This document shows, piece by piece, positions 47,170 through 56,475 of a DNA stretch of 64,000 nt. The notes beneath the pieces are model-generated. The model was given only the letters and a program-made list of their open reading frames with translations, had not been told where the DNA came from and made no database searches. The first letter of the stretch is position 1; the number at the start of each line of letters is the position of its first letter. The translations under genes and the position numbers were made by a program. This stretch comes from Bradyrhizobium sp. AZCC 1719 (GTDB lineage: Bacteria; Pseudomonadota; Alphaproteobacteria; Rhizobiales; Xanthobacteraceae), in NCBI RefSeq assembly GCF_036924525.1, contig NZ_JAZHRU010000001.1, positions 1,331,001-1,395,000 of the forward strand, read 5' to 3'.

Positions 47170-48942
47170 TTATGGGCACACGCCCGACATGATGGCGCCG
47201 AACGAGTGGCAGCCCACCGCACGTTCGTGGCCGGTAAGCGGACGGCCTTGCTGGGACATCCCTGGAGCATTCGGATTCTGGGAACGTGTAACAATCGCCT
47301 GCCTTGGCTCCCGACCTTGCCGTGCTTCAGGAACTCGTCTTGCCTCCGGTCTGTCGCGCTTGGCGACCGGCTTCCTGGCGCTGCGCTTCTCGCATTCATT
47401 GTCGTCGTTGAGGAACGAGCCCTCCGCGCAGGTGATCTTGGTGCAGCGCTCGCCCTCGGCCTTGAAGCCGTGCTCGCAGACCAGCGGGCACACGCGCGCC
47501 GATTTCAGCTTGATCGTATCGAGCGTATCGACGCTGGCGACCTTGGTGTCGAGCTTGGTTCCGGCGTAGCGGTTGAACAGGGTCAGCGACCGCTGCGAGG
47601 CGCTATTCCAGTTGCCGTCGGCATTGCCCGCGAGGCACCCGACGCGGCGCAGTTCGGCCTGCACCGACTTTGTGACGTCAACCTGCGGCGGGCCGGCCGA
47701 GAGGGCAGCAACGTTCACGGCTTTGTCCTTCTCCGCGGGTGCTGGAGCCGACGCCTTGTCGGCGGCGGCGCTTTCGGCGGCGACGCGCTTCTGCTCGGCC
47801 GCGGCCGCCTGCTCCTGCGCCACCTGCTTGGCCTTTTCAGCCGCGATGCGCGCCTGCTCGGCAGCCTTGGCTTCCGCCTCGGCCTTTGCCTGCTGCGACT
47901 TCTGGGCGCCCTCGGCGGCGAGCCGCGCCCGCTCCTGCTCTGCGAGCCGCGCTTTCTCGGTCGCCGCGACGCGCGCCTCCTCGGCCGCAATCTTGTCGAG
48001 CTGAAGTTTTGCGAGGCTCGAATAGAAGCCATCGGGATATTGCGCAAGGAAGGCGTTGAGCGCGCTCTTGTTGCCGATCTGTAGCGCGAGTTCGTAATCG
48101 CGGCGGGCTTCGGCCTGCGCGCTCAGGGCTGGCGCAGCGGCCGCCGGCGCCGCGCGCGGTGCCGGCACCAGCGGCACGTCTTCACCGCCGAGCGAACCAT
48201 ACACAAAGGGTTCCTGCCGATTGTTGGTCGTTTTGAGCACCTCATCGCGGACAAAGCCGAACGCGCGGCGCACGTCGAGCCCGGGCTTGGTCAAATGATT
48301 CGACAGCGCCGACGTGAACGGGCTGTTCTTGCCGTCACCGTCGGCCGCGGTCGAACCGGCCTTGGCCGAATAGGCGATCAGGACGTTGGGGCTGGTCGGC
48401 TCGACCTTGGCCAGGCCTTGCCCGATCGCGCGCGACGCGACCGTACGCTTCATGGTGCGGGCAAACGGATTGTCGCGGCAGGCGTCGAGAATCACGAGCC
48501 GCAGCTTCTTGGCCGGTTCGATTGCGATCAGGATGCGATCGAGCGAGAGGCCCTCGTCATAAATGTCGGTATCGCGTTCCAGCCGCGCATCGACGGGAAT
48601 CAGGTAATTCGCGCCGTCAACTTCGATCCCGTGGCCGGCGTAGTAGACCACGGCAATATCGGCATCGCGCGCGCGATCGGCGAAGTCGCGCAGCGCGCGA
48701 CGGGTCTCGGCCGCCGGCAAGTCGCGGCGGGAATCGACGACGTCAAAGCCGGCGTCCTTCAGCGTCGCCGCGATTTTGGAACTGTCGTTAACCGGGTTGG
48801 TAAGCGGTGCGACATTCTGGTAGGCGGAATTGCCGACGATCAGCGCGACGCGCTTTTCGGCAAAGGCCGGCTCGCTCGCCAGCAGGAAGGCGGCGGCTGC
48901 AAGTGCCCATCGGCACAATTTTAGCGATCCAGACATCATCAT
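47170..48942 (-). CDS. Secreted caspase-like protease (peptidase C14) with C-terminal peptidoglycan-binding-like region
   Basis: 590 residues. A signal peptide (about 1-28, cut after AFA) precedes a caspase p20 domain with the His/Cys dyad, His104 in VYYAGHG and Cys155 in LDACRDNP. A coiled-coil region of about 100 residues follows (many EARVAATEKARLAEQERAR-type repeats). A peptidoglycan-binding-like repeat then reads VQAELRRVGCLAGNADGNWN, ending in a Cys-rich and basic tail. GGAGGAG precedes three consecutive ATGs at 48942-48934. The family is sometimes called orthocaspase. Targets are unknown. Confidence 0.85.
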   Translation of the reverse strand: MMMSGSLKLCRWALAAAAFLLASEPAFAEKRVALIVGNSAYQNVAPLTNPVNDSSKIAATLKDAGFDVVDSRRDLPAAETRRALRDFADRARDADIAVVYYAGHGIEVDGANYLIPVDARLERDTDIYDEGLSLDRILIAIEPAKKLRLVILDACRDNPFARTMKRTVASRAIGQGLAKVEPTSPNVLIAYSAKAGSTAADGDGKNSPFTSALSNHLTKPGLDVRRAFGFVRDEVLKTTNNRQEPFVYGSLGGEDVPLVPAPRAAPAAAAPALSAQAEARRDYELALQIGNKSALNAFLAQYPDGFYSSLAKLQLDKIAAEEARVAATEKARLAEQERARLAAEGAQKSQQAKAEAEAKAAEQARIAAEKAKQVAQEQAAAAEQKRVAAESAAADKASAPAPAEKDKAVNVAALSAGPPQVDVTKSVQAELRRVGCLAGNADGNWNSASQRSLTLFNRYAGTKLDTKVASVDTLDTIKLKSARVCPLVCEHGFKAEGERCTKITCAEGSFLNDDNECEKRSARKPVAKRDRPEARRVPEARQGREPRQAIVTRSQNPNAPGMSQQGRPLTGHERAVGCHSFGAIMSGVCP

Positions 48943-49254
48943 GACTCCTCCGGAGTCTCGTACTTTTTTACCACACCGGTCTACCTATCAGAAGCCAGAC
49001 CACCGCTTTGTGAGTTAAGTCACGAACCACGCAGACGTGAATCGGCCTCCTCGCTATATCCTTAGTCGGGCGAACAGGCCCGCAGGTTCGGCTACCGCCT
49101 CTGCCGTTTCCACAGGGGTTCCCGGCGCAGCCCCGCGGGGACGGGCGCATTCTTCGGCAACGATGCGAGCGTTCGCGTTTTCTCAATAGCGCAATCCGCC
49201 GGTCCATGGCTAAATTCACCTCGAATGATTTCTGTCTTGTCCGGGAGGAAAGCC
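48943..49254. other. Intergenic region
   Basis: 312 bases between the divergent caspase-like and NTF2-like genes. I see no repeat of the families listed and no convincing promoter or small gene. Confidence 0.4.
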
Positions 49255-49629
49255 GTGAGCCCAGACCGATCGACCGTCGAAGCCGTGGTGCAGACCTATT
49301 TCGATGGCCTCTATGAAGGCGATGCCGACAAGCTCGGCGCGATCTTCGACGCAAGCGCCGATTTGCGCTGGCTGGAGAAGGGCGAGTTGCAGGTGCTGAC
49401 CGTACCGGACTGGCTCGACCGGGTACGCAAGCGGCCCTCCGCCAAGGCTGAAGGCAAGCCGCGCGAGGATTTCATCGTGACGATTGATCGCTCGGATAAT
49501 CAGACCGCCTTCATCAAGGTGCGATGCCAGTTGCCGCCGCGCTATTTCACCGACTATCTGGTGGCGATGAAATTGCGCGACGGCTGGAAAATCGTCTCGA
49601 AATCCTATCGCTACGATCTCCGCGAGTAA
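49255..49629 (+). CDS. NTF2-like (lumazine-binding type) protein
   Basis: 124 residues from a GTG at 49255, which has GGGAGGA about 6 bases upstream; an ATG at 49225 is less likely. VVQTYFDGLYEGDADKLGAI, FDASADLRWLEKGE and the final KLRDGWKIVSKSYRYDLRE match the small cone-shaped SnoaL/NTF2 fold, Lumazine_bd_2 group. The role is unknown. The last 19 bases overlap the convergent Rieske oxygenase gene. Confidence 0.75.
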   Translation: MSPDRSTVEAVVQTYFDGLYEGDADKLGAIFDASADLRWLEKGELQVLTVPDWLDRVRKRPSAKAEGKPREDFIVTIDRSDNQTAFIKVRCQLPPRYFTDYLVAMKLRDGWKIVSKSYRYDLRE

Positions 49630-50984
49630 TACTTACTCAGGCCTGCCCTACTCCGCTGCCGCGTTCCGCCCGGCCCAACATAGCCCGCAGCATCGCCGAA
49701 CCGCTCGATCATGACAGCGGTGAGGTCCTTGGCTTTGTTGGTGACGCAGGCGCCGGAGCGCACGGCGTAGCGGTCCTGATGCTTCAGGTGCGGCGGCGCC
49801 TCGCCCTTCTGCAGCGCCCGGGCGGCATCCATCACGAGCTTGCGGAAATGCATGATGCCGAGGTCGGTCGGGCCGAGATGTTCGCGGGTGCGGTCGGCGA
49901 TCGGGCCCTGGCTGTCCTGCACGGCGGCGTCCTGCTCGGACACGCCCTTGATGCCGGTGTAGCTATGGGTCTTCTGCAGCTTGCGATCGATCAGGTAGTC
50001 GTTCGACTTGTTGCGCAGCGGCACGTAATTCTCATCGACTTCCGAAATGACGCCGTTGCCGCGATCGTAGGCCTCACGCTCGGCATCCGTAATCGGCCGT
50101 TCCGGATTCCAGGCGTAGGTATAGATCCAGCAATTGGTATCGGTCACCGGCACAAAGCTCTGACCAAAAATGTTCTCGCCCGGCATCGCGCTCGGCGCAT
50201 AGGCATGCACCGGCATCAGGAACTGCGCGATGCGCCAGTAGATATTGTCGCTGCCGGTGAGACGCCCGCCGGCGATCGTCAGCCCGGCCTCATGCGGGTT
50301 GATCTTGATGACGGGGCGCGGATCTTCCGCGATCCAGCGCATATGGTCGGTCGCCACGCGTGTCAGCGGATTCACGAAGTGCTTCTTGATATCGAGGATC
50401 TCGTTCTCTTCCTTTTCGAAGGAGAGATGCGCGAAGGTGAAATGTGCGGTGTCGATCGAGCCTTCCAGTGCCTGCACCCAGTTGCAGTCCTGCCATTTCT
50501 TCGAAACGTAGCGATGCGAGGGCGGCACCAGCGCCATTTCCAGATCGGGCAACTCGGGCACCTGATCGGCGGGACCCATATAGGCCCAGATCATCTCGCC
50601 CCACTCGCGCACCGGATAGGACTTGATGCGGATCAGGTCCTTGGCGTTGAGGTCGGGATAGGAGGTCGGCATGTCGACGCAGCGGCCCTCGGTGTCGAAC
50701 TTCCAGCCGTGATAGACGCAGCGGATGCCGCACTCCTCGTTGCGGCCAAGCCAGAGATTGGCGCCGCGATGCGGGCAATATTGATCGATGACACCGACGA
50801 CGCCGCTTGTATCGCGGAAGGCGAGCAGCTCCTCGCCCATGACGACAATCTTCTTCGGCGGACCGTCGGCCTCGGGTAACTCTTCTGACAGCAGCACCGG
50901 AATCCAGAAGCGGCGCAGCAGCTCGCCCATGCCGGTGCCTGCACCGCTCTCGGTGAGGAATTTGTTGTCTTCGGCGCGGAGCAT
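49611..50984 (-). CDS. Rieske non-haem iron aromatic-ring oxygenase, alpha subunit
   Basis: 457 residues. The Rieske [2Fe-2S] site is Cys70/His72 and Cys89/His92 (CPHRGANLW and CVYHGWKF). The mononuclear iron site is suggested by DTAHFTFAH in the C-terminal domain. The sequence resembles phthalate 4,5-dioxygenase-type single-component alpha subunits. No reductase or beta subunit is adjacent; the next gene upstream is a TauD-type dioxygenase in the same direction, so both may act on one xenobiotic or sulfonated substrate (inference). Confidence 0.88.
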   Translation of the reverse strand: MLRAEDNKFLTESGAGTGMGELLRRFWIPVLLSEELPEADGPPKKIVVMGEELLAFRDTSGVVGVIDQYCPHRGANLWLGRNEECGIRCVYHGWKFDTEGRCVDMPTSYPDLNAKDLIRIKSYPVREWGEMIWAYMGPADQVPELPDLEMALVPPSHRYVSKKWQDCNWVQALEGSIDTAHFTFAHLSFEKEENEILDIKKHFVNPLTRVATDHMRWIAEDPRPVIKINPHEAGLTIAGGRLTGSDNIYWRIAQFLMPVHAYAPSAMPGENIFGQSFVPVTDTNCWIYTYAWNPERPITDAEREAYDRGNGVISEVDENYVPLRNKSNDYLIDRKLQKTHSYTGIKGVSEQDAAVQDSQGPIADRTREHLGPTDLGIMHFRKLVMDAARALQKGEAPPHLKHQDRYAVRSGACVTNKAKDLTAVMIERFGDAAGYVGPGGTRQRSRAGLSKYYSRRS

Positions 50985-51060
50985 GAGGGCCTCCCGATCT
51001 TGTTTTTGCTTTTACGGAAGACTGACGCGGGTGACCGATAACGTCAACGCTCATTCCGCT

Positions 51061-51115
51061 CTCGTGTCCCGGCTCTGCAGTGCACGCTTTGCGATGCACT
51101 GCGTCCGGGGCACGA
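51061..51115. repeat. Palindromic intergenic repeat, family H copy 2
   Basis: CTCGTGTCCCGGCTCTGCAG...CTGCGTCCGGGGCACGA with an inner GTGCACGCTTTGCGATGCAC hairpin. It is related to 1951-2003 and lies between the Rieske and TauD-type genes. Confidence 0.7.
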
Positions 51116-51124
51116 TATGCCGCT

Positions 51125-52018
51125 TTATATCGGCCTCTCGCCCTTCACCGTCACCCGCGTGCCTGACCGCGTATGCGGCCAGTAGTCCCACATCGCGCGG
51201 TGCTGGGCGCAGCGGTTGTCCCAGAACGCGATGGCGTTTTCCGTCCAGCGGAAGCGGCACTGGAACAACGGATTTTCCGCGTGCTGGTAGAGATAGGCCA
51301 GCACGGCATCGCTCTCGTCGCGCGGGATGCCGATAATGTAACGGGTAAAGCCGCGATTGACGTAGAGCGCCTTCTTGCCAGTGACGGGATGCGTGCGCAC
51401 CACGGGGTGTTCGGCACGCGGATATTCCACCCTGTCGGCGACGCCATAGTTGGCGTAAAGCCCGCGATAGGTCTGCTCGCCGTCGTGCAGCGCTGTCAGC
51501 CCGGCGAGATAGGTCTTCATCCGGTCCGACAGCGCCTCATAGGCGGCGTACATGTTGGCAAACAGCGTATCGCCGCCGCGTGGCGGGCATTGCTTGATGT
51601 AGAGGATCGATCCCATCGGCGGCTCGACGTCGCAGGACACGTCGGTGTGCCAGCCCTCGCCATTGGCGCGCGGCGAATCCTTGTCGGCATAGATCTTCAT
51701 CAGCGCCGGGTCGCCCTCGTTGGGCGCCGCCGGATGCACATGCAGTTCACCGAACTTGCGCCCGAAAGCGAGATGTTGCTGCGGGGTGATATGCTGGTCG
51801 CGAAAGAAGATGACGAGGTTTTCGGCGAGCGCGCGATGGATTTCGTCCATCTGCCGGTTGGAGCGCCCGTCGTCCGAGACGAGCTTGCCGATATCGACGC
51901 CGGAGATTTCCGCGCCGATGATTGGCGTGAGTTTCTCGACTGCAATGGTCTCGTAAGGTTCGGCTTCGTCGGCGAGGTGGCGATAGCGCGGTCCCTGCTT
52001 GCCGGACAGCGATGACAT
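51125..52018 (-). CDS. TauD/TfdA-family 2-oxoglutarate dioxygenase
   Basis: 297 residues. The iron-binding facial triad is His124 and Asp126 in EGWHTDVSCD with His273 in QHRAMWDYWP; the Arg that binds 2-oxoglutarate is probably in RSGTRVTV. The protein resembles taurine dioxygenases, but no tau transport genes are nearby, so the substrate is open. It lies 140 bp upstream of the Rieske gene in the same direction, with a repeat between them. Confidence 0.88.
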   Translation of the reverse strand: MSSLSGKQGPRYRHLADEAEPYETIAVEKLTPIIGAEISGVDIGKLVSDDGRSNRQMDEIHRALAENLVIFFRDQHITPQQHLAFGRKFGELHVHPAAPNEGDPALMKIYADKDSPRANGEGWHTDVSCDVEPPMGSILYIKQCPPRGGDTLFANMYAAYEALSDRMKTYLAGLTALHDGEQTYRGLYANYGVADRVEYPRAEHPVVRTHPVTGKKALYVNRGFTRYIIGIPRDESDAVLAYLYQHAENPLFQCRFRWTENAIAFWDNRCAQHRAMWDYWPHTRSGTRVTVKGERPI

Positions 52019-52111
52019 GGGCGTTCTCCCAATCGTTCTTGATTGGGACGCATCGTAGCGAAGGCAATACGAAGCGCAATCCGGATCAACAATGTAGTGC
52101 GGTTAGAGACC

Positions 52112-52204
52112 TGTCCGCCGTAGCTCAAGAGCGAGGCGGAAGCGTAACCCGCCGCTCGTGCGCGCAAAAAATAAGGCGGATTGCGCTTGCGCTAATCCGC
52201 CTCA
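52112..52204. repeat. Intergenic repeat, family G
   Basis: Imperfect inverted repeat: GTCCGCCGTAGCTC...GAGCGAGGCGG on the left and AAGGCGGATTGCGCTTGCGC with TAATCCGCC on the right, the right part being a clear hairpin (GGCGGATT/AATCCGCC). Confidence 0.65.
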
Positions 52205-52228
52205 CGATTCTGCTATGATTGTTTGTTC

Positions 52229-52310
52229 GTCATTCCGGGATGGTCCGAAGGACCAGACCCGGAATCTCGAGATTCCGGGTTCGATGCTGACGCATCGCCC
52301 CGGAATGACG
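52229..52310. repeat. Palindromic intergenic repeat, family B copy 2
   Basis: GTCATTCCGGGATGGTCCGA, then AGGACCAGACCCGGAATCTC, ending CCCCGGAATGAC. The first 46 or so bases are the same as in 24072-24172. It lies 7 bases from the stop codon of ispG. Confidence 0.85.
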
Positions 52311-52317
52311 CTTCGCG

Positions 52318-53610
52318 TCACTCCGCCGCGGTCACGGCGCTCGCGGGCGTCTTGCTGCCGCTGCCATAGCGCTGATCGATGTAATCGATGACCAGCGCCT
52401 TGAAGTCGGCGGCAATCGTCGGACCGCGCAGGGTGCGGAACTTCTTGCCGTCGACGAACACGGGCGCCGCCGGCGCTTCGCCGGTGCCGGGCAGGGAGAT
52501 GCCGATATTGGCGTGCTTGGATTCGCCCGGGCCGTTGACGATGCAGCCCATCACCGCGACGTTGAGCTGCTCGACGCCGGGATATTGCGTTTTCCAGCCC
52601 GGCATTTCCTCGCGGATGAAATCCTGGATCGAGCGCGCCAGCTCCTGGAATGTGGTCGAGGTGGTGCGGCCGCAGCCCGGACATGCCGCGACCAGCGGCA
52701 CAAAGGTGCGGAAGCCCATGGTCTGCAGCAATTCCTGCGCAACCTGAACTTCCAGCGTGCGGTCGCCGCCGGGTTCGGGCGTGAGCGAAATGCGGATGGT
52801 ATCGCCGATGCCGTCCTGCAGCAGAATGCCGAGCGCGGCGGATGAAGCCACGATGCCCTTCGATCCCATGCCGGCTTCGGTCAGGCCGAGGTGGATGGCG
52901 TAATCCGAGCGGCGCGCCAGCTCCTGATAGACCGCGATCAGATCCTGCACGGCGGAAACTTTTGCCGACAAAATCATGCGGTTCTTGGGCATGCCGAGCT
53001 CTTGGGCGCGGGCGGCCGACAGCAGCGCCGACTGCACCATGGCCTCGCGCGTCACCGCGCGCGCATCACGCGGGTTAGGCGAGGCCGTGTTCTCGTCCAT
53101 CAGCTTGGTCAGCAGCTCCTGGTCGAGCGAACCCCAATTGGCGCCGATACGCACCGGCTTGTTGTTTTTGTTGGCGATCTCGATGATGTCGGCGAATTGC
53201 GTGTCGCGCTTGTTCTTGAAGCCGACATTACCGGGATTGATGCGATACTTGTCGAGCGCTTCGGCACAGGCCGGATATTCGGCAAGCAGCTTGTGGCCGA
53301 TATAATGGAAGTCACCGATCAGGGGCGTGGTGATGCCGCGCTTGCGCAGGCCGTCGCGGATGTGCGGAACGGCGGCAGCAGCTTCCTCGCGATCGACCGT
53401 AATACGCACCATTTCCGATCCGGCGCGCGTCAGCGCCGCGACCTGCGCGATGGTGCCTTCGACATCGGCGGTGTCGGTATTGGTCATCGACTGCACGACG
53501 ATCGGCGCACCCCCGCCGACGGCAACATTGCCGACCATGACCTGGGTGGTTTTGTGCCGGGCCTTCGGGCCGGCGACGTCGTCTTGCGGGATTATTTCGG
53601 GCTTGTTCAT
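52318..53610 (-). CDS. ispG: 4-hydroxy-3-methylbut-2-enyl-diphosphate synthase
   Basis: Iron-sulfur enzyme of the MEP pathway, converting MEcPP to HMBPP. 430 residues from the ATG at 53610 ([11 protein letters not shown]). The N-terminal TIM barrel has [28 protein letters not shown] and [11 protein letters not shown]; the cluster ligands are in [10 protein letters not shown] and [10 protein letters not shown]. It stands alone, with ispA elsewhere in the window. Confidence 0.95.
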   Translation of the reverse strand: MNKPEIIPQDDVAGPKARHKTTQVMVGNVAVGGGAPIVVQSMTNTDTADVEGTIAQVAALTRAGSEMVRITVDREEAAAAVPHIRDGLRKRGITTPLIGDFHYIGHKLLAEYPACAEALDKYRINPGNVGFKNKRDTQFADIIEIANKNNKPVRIGANWGSLDQELLTKLMDENTASPNPRDARAVTREAMVQSALLSAARAQELGMPKNRMILSAKVSAVQDLIAVYQELARRSDYAIHLGLTEAGMGSKGIVASSAALGILLQDGIGDTIRISLTPEPGGDRTLEVQVAQELLQTMGFRTFVPLVAACPGCGRTTSTTFQELARSIQDFIREEMPGWKTQYPGVEQLNVAVMGCIVNGPGESKHANIGISLPGTGEAPAAPVFVDGKKFRTLRGPTIAADFKALVIDYIDQRYGSGSKTPASAVTAAE

Positions 53611-53878
53611 GGGGCCTCGAATATCAGGTTTTGGTGACATGTACCAAGGGGGCGGCGAAGGCAGTGTGCGCCTTGTCACATAGCGGATTTTTATCTTGTG
53701 TGTTCAATAGCTTAGGCCAACCATGGCGGCCGAAAGCAGGGCAAAAGACCTCGTCTTTCGTTAACCGCTATATTGGACAGGAATCGCCGAATTGAAAGGG
53801 CGAGCATGCGTCTGGCGGCCTTTTCATGGCCCGATGCGAGTCCTAGCATCGCCGAAATATAAATCATGGGAGGCGGGT

Positions 53879-54754
53879 ATGCCGGCGCGAAACGAGCTGA
53901 TCACGACGGCGGAACTCACCGACCTTCTCCGTCAGCCCGATCTGCGCCTGTTCGATTGCACCACCTACCTCGAACCCGCCCCTGAAGGCTCCAGCCTCCC
54001 GTATCTCACCGTGCCGGGCCGGCACAGCTTCGAGGCCGGACATATTCCGGGCGCCGACTTTCTCGATCTGCAGGGCGAATTCTCCGATCCCGATACCGAA
54101 CTTCGCTTCACGATGCCGGATGTGGCGCGGCTCGAGCGGGCGTTCGGCCGCCACGGCGTTTCAAACCAAAGCCGGGTCGTGCTGTACAGCATCGGCACGC
54201 CGATGTGGGCAACGCGGTTCTGGTGGATGCTCAGATCGCTCGGCTTCGAGAACGTCGCGGTGCTCGATGGCGGTCTCGACAAATGGAAGTTCGAGGGACG
54301 CCCGCTCGAAACCGGGCCGGCGAAGGGATACGAGCCGGCAACATTCACGGCCAATCCGAGGCCAGGTTTCTTCGTCGACAAGCACGAAACGCTTGCCGCT
54401 ACGTCCGAGCGAGGCACCGTCATCGTCAACGCGCTCGGTCCGCAGTTTCACAAGGGCCTCGAGCCAAGCCGCTACGGCCGCCCCGGCCGTGTGCCCGGCA
54501 GTTGCAACGTGTCGGCCGCGACGCTGCTCGACCCCAAGACCAAGGCCTTCGTGCCGCTTGCGGAGGCCGAAGCCAAGTTCAACGCGCAGGGCATCACCAA
54601 AGGCAAGCGCGTCGTCGCCTATTGCGGCGGCGGCATTTCGGCGACGGTCGACCTGTTCCTGCTGCACCAGCTCGGTTACGACAACCTCACCCTTTACGAT
54701 GGCTCGATGGGCGAATGGGCCAAGGATGCGTCGCTGCCGATCGAGACGGGGTAG
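53879..54754 (+). CDS. Two-domain sulfurtransferase (rhodanese / MST type)
   Basis: 291 residues from the ATG at 53879, which has GGGAGG 5 bases upstream. An N-terminal rhodanese-like domain without an active-site cysteine (SIGTPMWATRFWWML) precedes the active C-terminal domain with Cys249 in the loop YCGGGISAT. CGGGIS is nearer to the mercaptopyruvate sulfurtransferase loop (CGSGVT) than to thiosulfate-type CRKGVT, so 3-mercaptopyruvate could be the donor (inference). It is a stand-alone gene. Confidence 0.85.
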   Translation: MPARNELITTAELTDLLRQPDLRLFDCTTYLEPAPEGSSLPYLTVPGRHSFEAGHIPGADFLDLQGEFSDPDTELRFTMPDVARLERAFGRHGVSNQSRVVLYSIGTPMWATRFWWMLRSLGFENVAVLDGGLDKWKFEGRPLETGPAKGYEPATFTANPRPGFFVDKHETLAATSERGTVIVNALGPQFHKGLEPSRYGRPGRVPGSCNVSAATLLDPKTKAFVPLAEAEAKFNAQGITKGKRVVAYCGGGISATVDLFLLHQLGYDNLTLYDGSMGEWAKDASLPIETG

Positions 54755-54776
54755 ATCGCGAACTCGCGCTCTCCAC

Positions 54777-54860
54777 GTCATTGCGAGGAGCGACAGCGAC
54801 GAATCAATCCATCTTCAGCGCGTGTGCAAAGGTGGATTGCTTCGCGTCGCTCGCAATGAC
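54777..54860. repeat. Palindromic intergenic repeat, family E
   Basis: GTCATTGCGAGGAGCGACAG on the left and GCGTCGCTCGCAATGAC on the right, with internal ATCAATCC/GGATTG arms. It lies between the convergent sulfurtransferase and EamA genes. Confidence 0.85.
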
Positions 54861-54866
54861 GGAAGG

Positions 54867-55805
54867 CTACGCCGGCACGTTCGGATCCGGCACCACCTTC
54901 GGGTCGGGCTTGTTGACGAGATAGAGCCCGGCGATGACAAGCAGCGCTGCAATACCAAAGGCAATGGTCAGCGTGTCGTGCAGGATGAAATAGGCGGCGA
55001 CGACGCCGAACAATGGCGTGACGAAGGTGAACGACGACAGTTTGCTGGCTGAATAGGTCTTCACCAGCGCAAACCACAGCACGAAGGTGCAGCCCACCAC
55101 CCAGATCGCCTGATAAGCCAACAGCGAGATCGACAGCGCACCTGGCATGTGCGTGATCTTCTCGCCGAACAGCAGGGATGCGCAGCCCAGGATCGGGATC
55201 GATACGGCCACCTGATAGCCGAGCGCCTTTTCCGGAGCTGCGTTACGAAGTTTCGTGCCCTTGGCGATCAGCGTGGTCGCGCCCCACAGCGCGCCGCCGC
55301 CGACTACAAGCAGGTCGCCCAGCAACACTTTTGCGTCGACATTTGCCTGGGGCACGCCGATCGCCAGCGCGACACCGGCAAAGCTGAGGCCCAGTCCGCC
55401 CCATTGCATCATGCTCAGGCGCTCTCCGAGAAACTGGTAGGAGCCGAGCGCCACGAAGAACGGTGCGGTGTACAGGAACACGGCGGCGCGCGACGCCGAT
55501 GTGAACACCAATCCGCTGAAGATCAGCACGAATTCGATACCGAACAACGTGCCCGCCAGCAGGCCGGGACCGAGCGAGCCGTCGCGCTCGAGGAATTTCA
55601 CGCCGCGCAGCCAACCGGCCAGCAGCATCACCGGCAACGCGCCGGCCGAGCGGATCAGGGCCTGCAGCATCGGCGGCACATCGGGCAGCGTTAGCTTCAC
55701 CGCAATCTGGTTGAAGCCCCAGCTCAGGCACAACATCAGCATCAAGGCGATGGCGCCCGGGGTGAGCGCACGCCCGGCGGAAGGTTCTACTGGCTTGGAC
55801 GACAT
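54867..55805 (-). CDS. EamA-family permease
   Basis: 312 residues from the ATG at 55805 (MSSKPVEPSAGR). Ten membrane helices in two EamA halves (MLMLCLSWGFNQIAVKL at the start, then LTIAFGIAALLVIAGLYL at the end). A longer frame to 55922 is not supported. The substrate is unknown. It is the last gene before a family E repeat and lies 34 bp downstream of the Zur-type regulator on the same strand, so the two may be cotranscribed. Confidence 0.85.
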   Translation of the reverse strand: MSSKPVEPSAGRALTPGAIALMLMLCLSWGFNQIAVKLTLPDVPPMLQALIRSAGALPVMLLAGWLRGVKFLERDGSLGPGLLAGTLFGIEFVLIFSGLVFTSASRAAVFLYTAPFFVALGSYQFLGERLSMMQWGGLGLSFAGVALAIGVPQANVDAKVLLGDLLVVGGGALWGATTLIAKGTKLRNAAPEKALGYQVAVSIPILGCASLLFGEKITHMPGALSISLLAYQAIWVVGCTFVLWFALVKTYSASKLSSFTFVTPLFGVVAAYFILHDTLTIAFGIAALLVIAGLYLVNKPDPKVVPDPNVPA

Positions 55806-55839
55806 CAATCCTCGTGGCCGGCTTGGCGCCGTATTCTCG

Positions 55840-56325
55840 TTATTTCTGGCAATGCGCGCAGATGCCGGCGATCTCGACGACAGAGAGCTTTGGCGCGAAT
55901 CCGGATGCGCGCGCCGCCGCATTGAGGCTTTGCGCCACGGGGGCTGCGGGAATTTCGCCGACCGAGCCGCAGAGATCGCAGATCAAAAACGCCACCATCG
56001 AGGTCTCGTCATGATCATGCGCGCAGGCAAGGAACGCATTGCGGCTCTCGATGCGGTGGACGAGGCCGTTTTCCATCAGGAAATCGAGCGCGCGGTAGAC
56101 CGTGATCGGCGCCGGCCGCGGCATCGATTTGGCGAGCTCGTCGATCACCTCATAGGCGCCGAGCGGGCGGTGGCTCGACAGTAGCGCCTGCAGCACCTGA
56201 CGCCGGATCGGGGTAAATTTCTGCGCCCGCCGCGCGCAAACCTGTTCGGCATGCGCGATCGCTTCCGCAGTGCAGCGGCCGTGATCGTGGTCGGGTGCAG
56301 GAAATGTCGGCTTTGTCAGGCTCAT
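55840..56325 (-). CDS. zur: Fur-family regulator, probably Zur
   Basis: 161 residues from the ATG at 56325. The winged-helix part reads FTPIRRQVLQALLSSHRPLG and YEVIDELAK, followed by TVYRALDFLMENGLVHRIES. Structural zinc ligands are the CxxC pairs Cys116/Cys119 (CDLCGS) and Cys156/Cys159 (CAHCQK). The sensing site probably uses Cys101, His103 and His105 (CAHDHDE), which fits Zur rather than Fur. No Zur box was confirmed upstream. It is divergent from the MarR gene, and the intergenic space is shared. Confidence 0.8.
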   Translation of the reverse strand: MSLTKPTFPAPDHDHGRCTAEAIAHAEQVCARRAQKFTPIRRQVLQALLSSHRPLGAYEVIDELAKSMPRPAPITVYRALDFLMENGLVHRIESRNAFLACAHDHDETSMVAFLICDLCGSVGEIPAAPVAQSLNAAARASGFAPKLSVVEIAGICAHCQK

Positions 56326-56433
56326 CAGACCTTGTACCAGTTTGACGGCCAATCCTAAAGCCCGCGCATGCATTGGCTCCCAGCCATGTGCTGGAAGCGG
56401 ATCAGGCCATTATTAACTCGCCGTGCAGAATTC

Positions 56434-56463
56434 ATAAGCAAGCTTATTGTATTGCAGGCTTAT
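56434..56463. promoter_or_regulatory. Palindromic operator upstream of marR
   Basis: ATAAGC-AA-GCTTAT at 56434-56447 is a perfect six-base dyad, and its right half recurs as GCAGGCTTAT at 56454-56463. Both sit 10-40 bases before the marR start, as expected for an autoregulatory MarR site. Confidence 0.6.
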
Positions 56464-56475
56464 GGAGGCTTGGGC

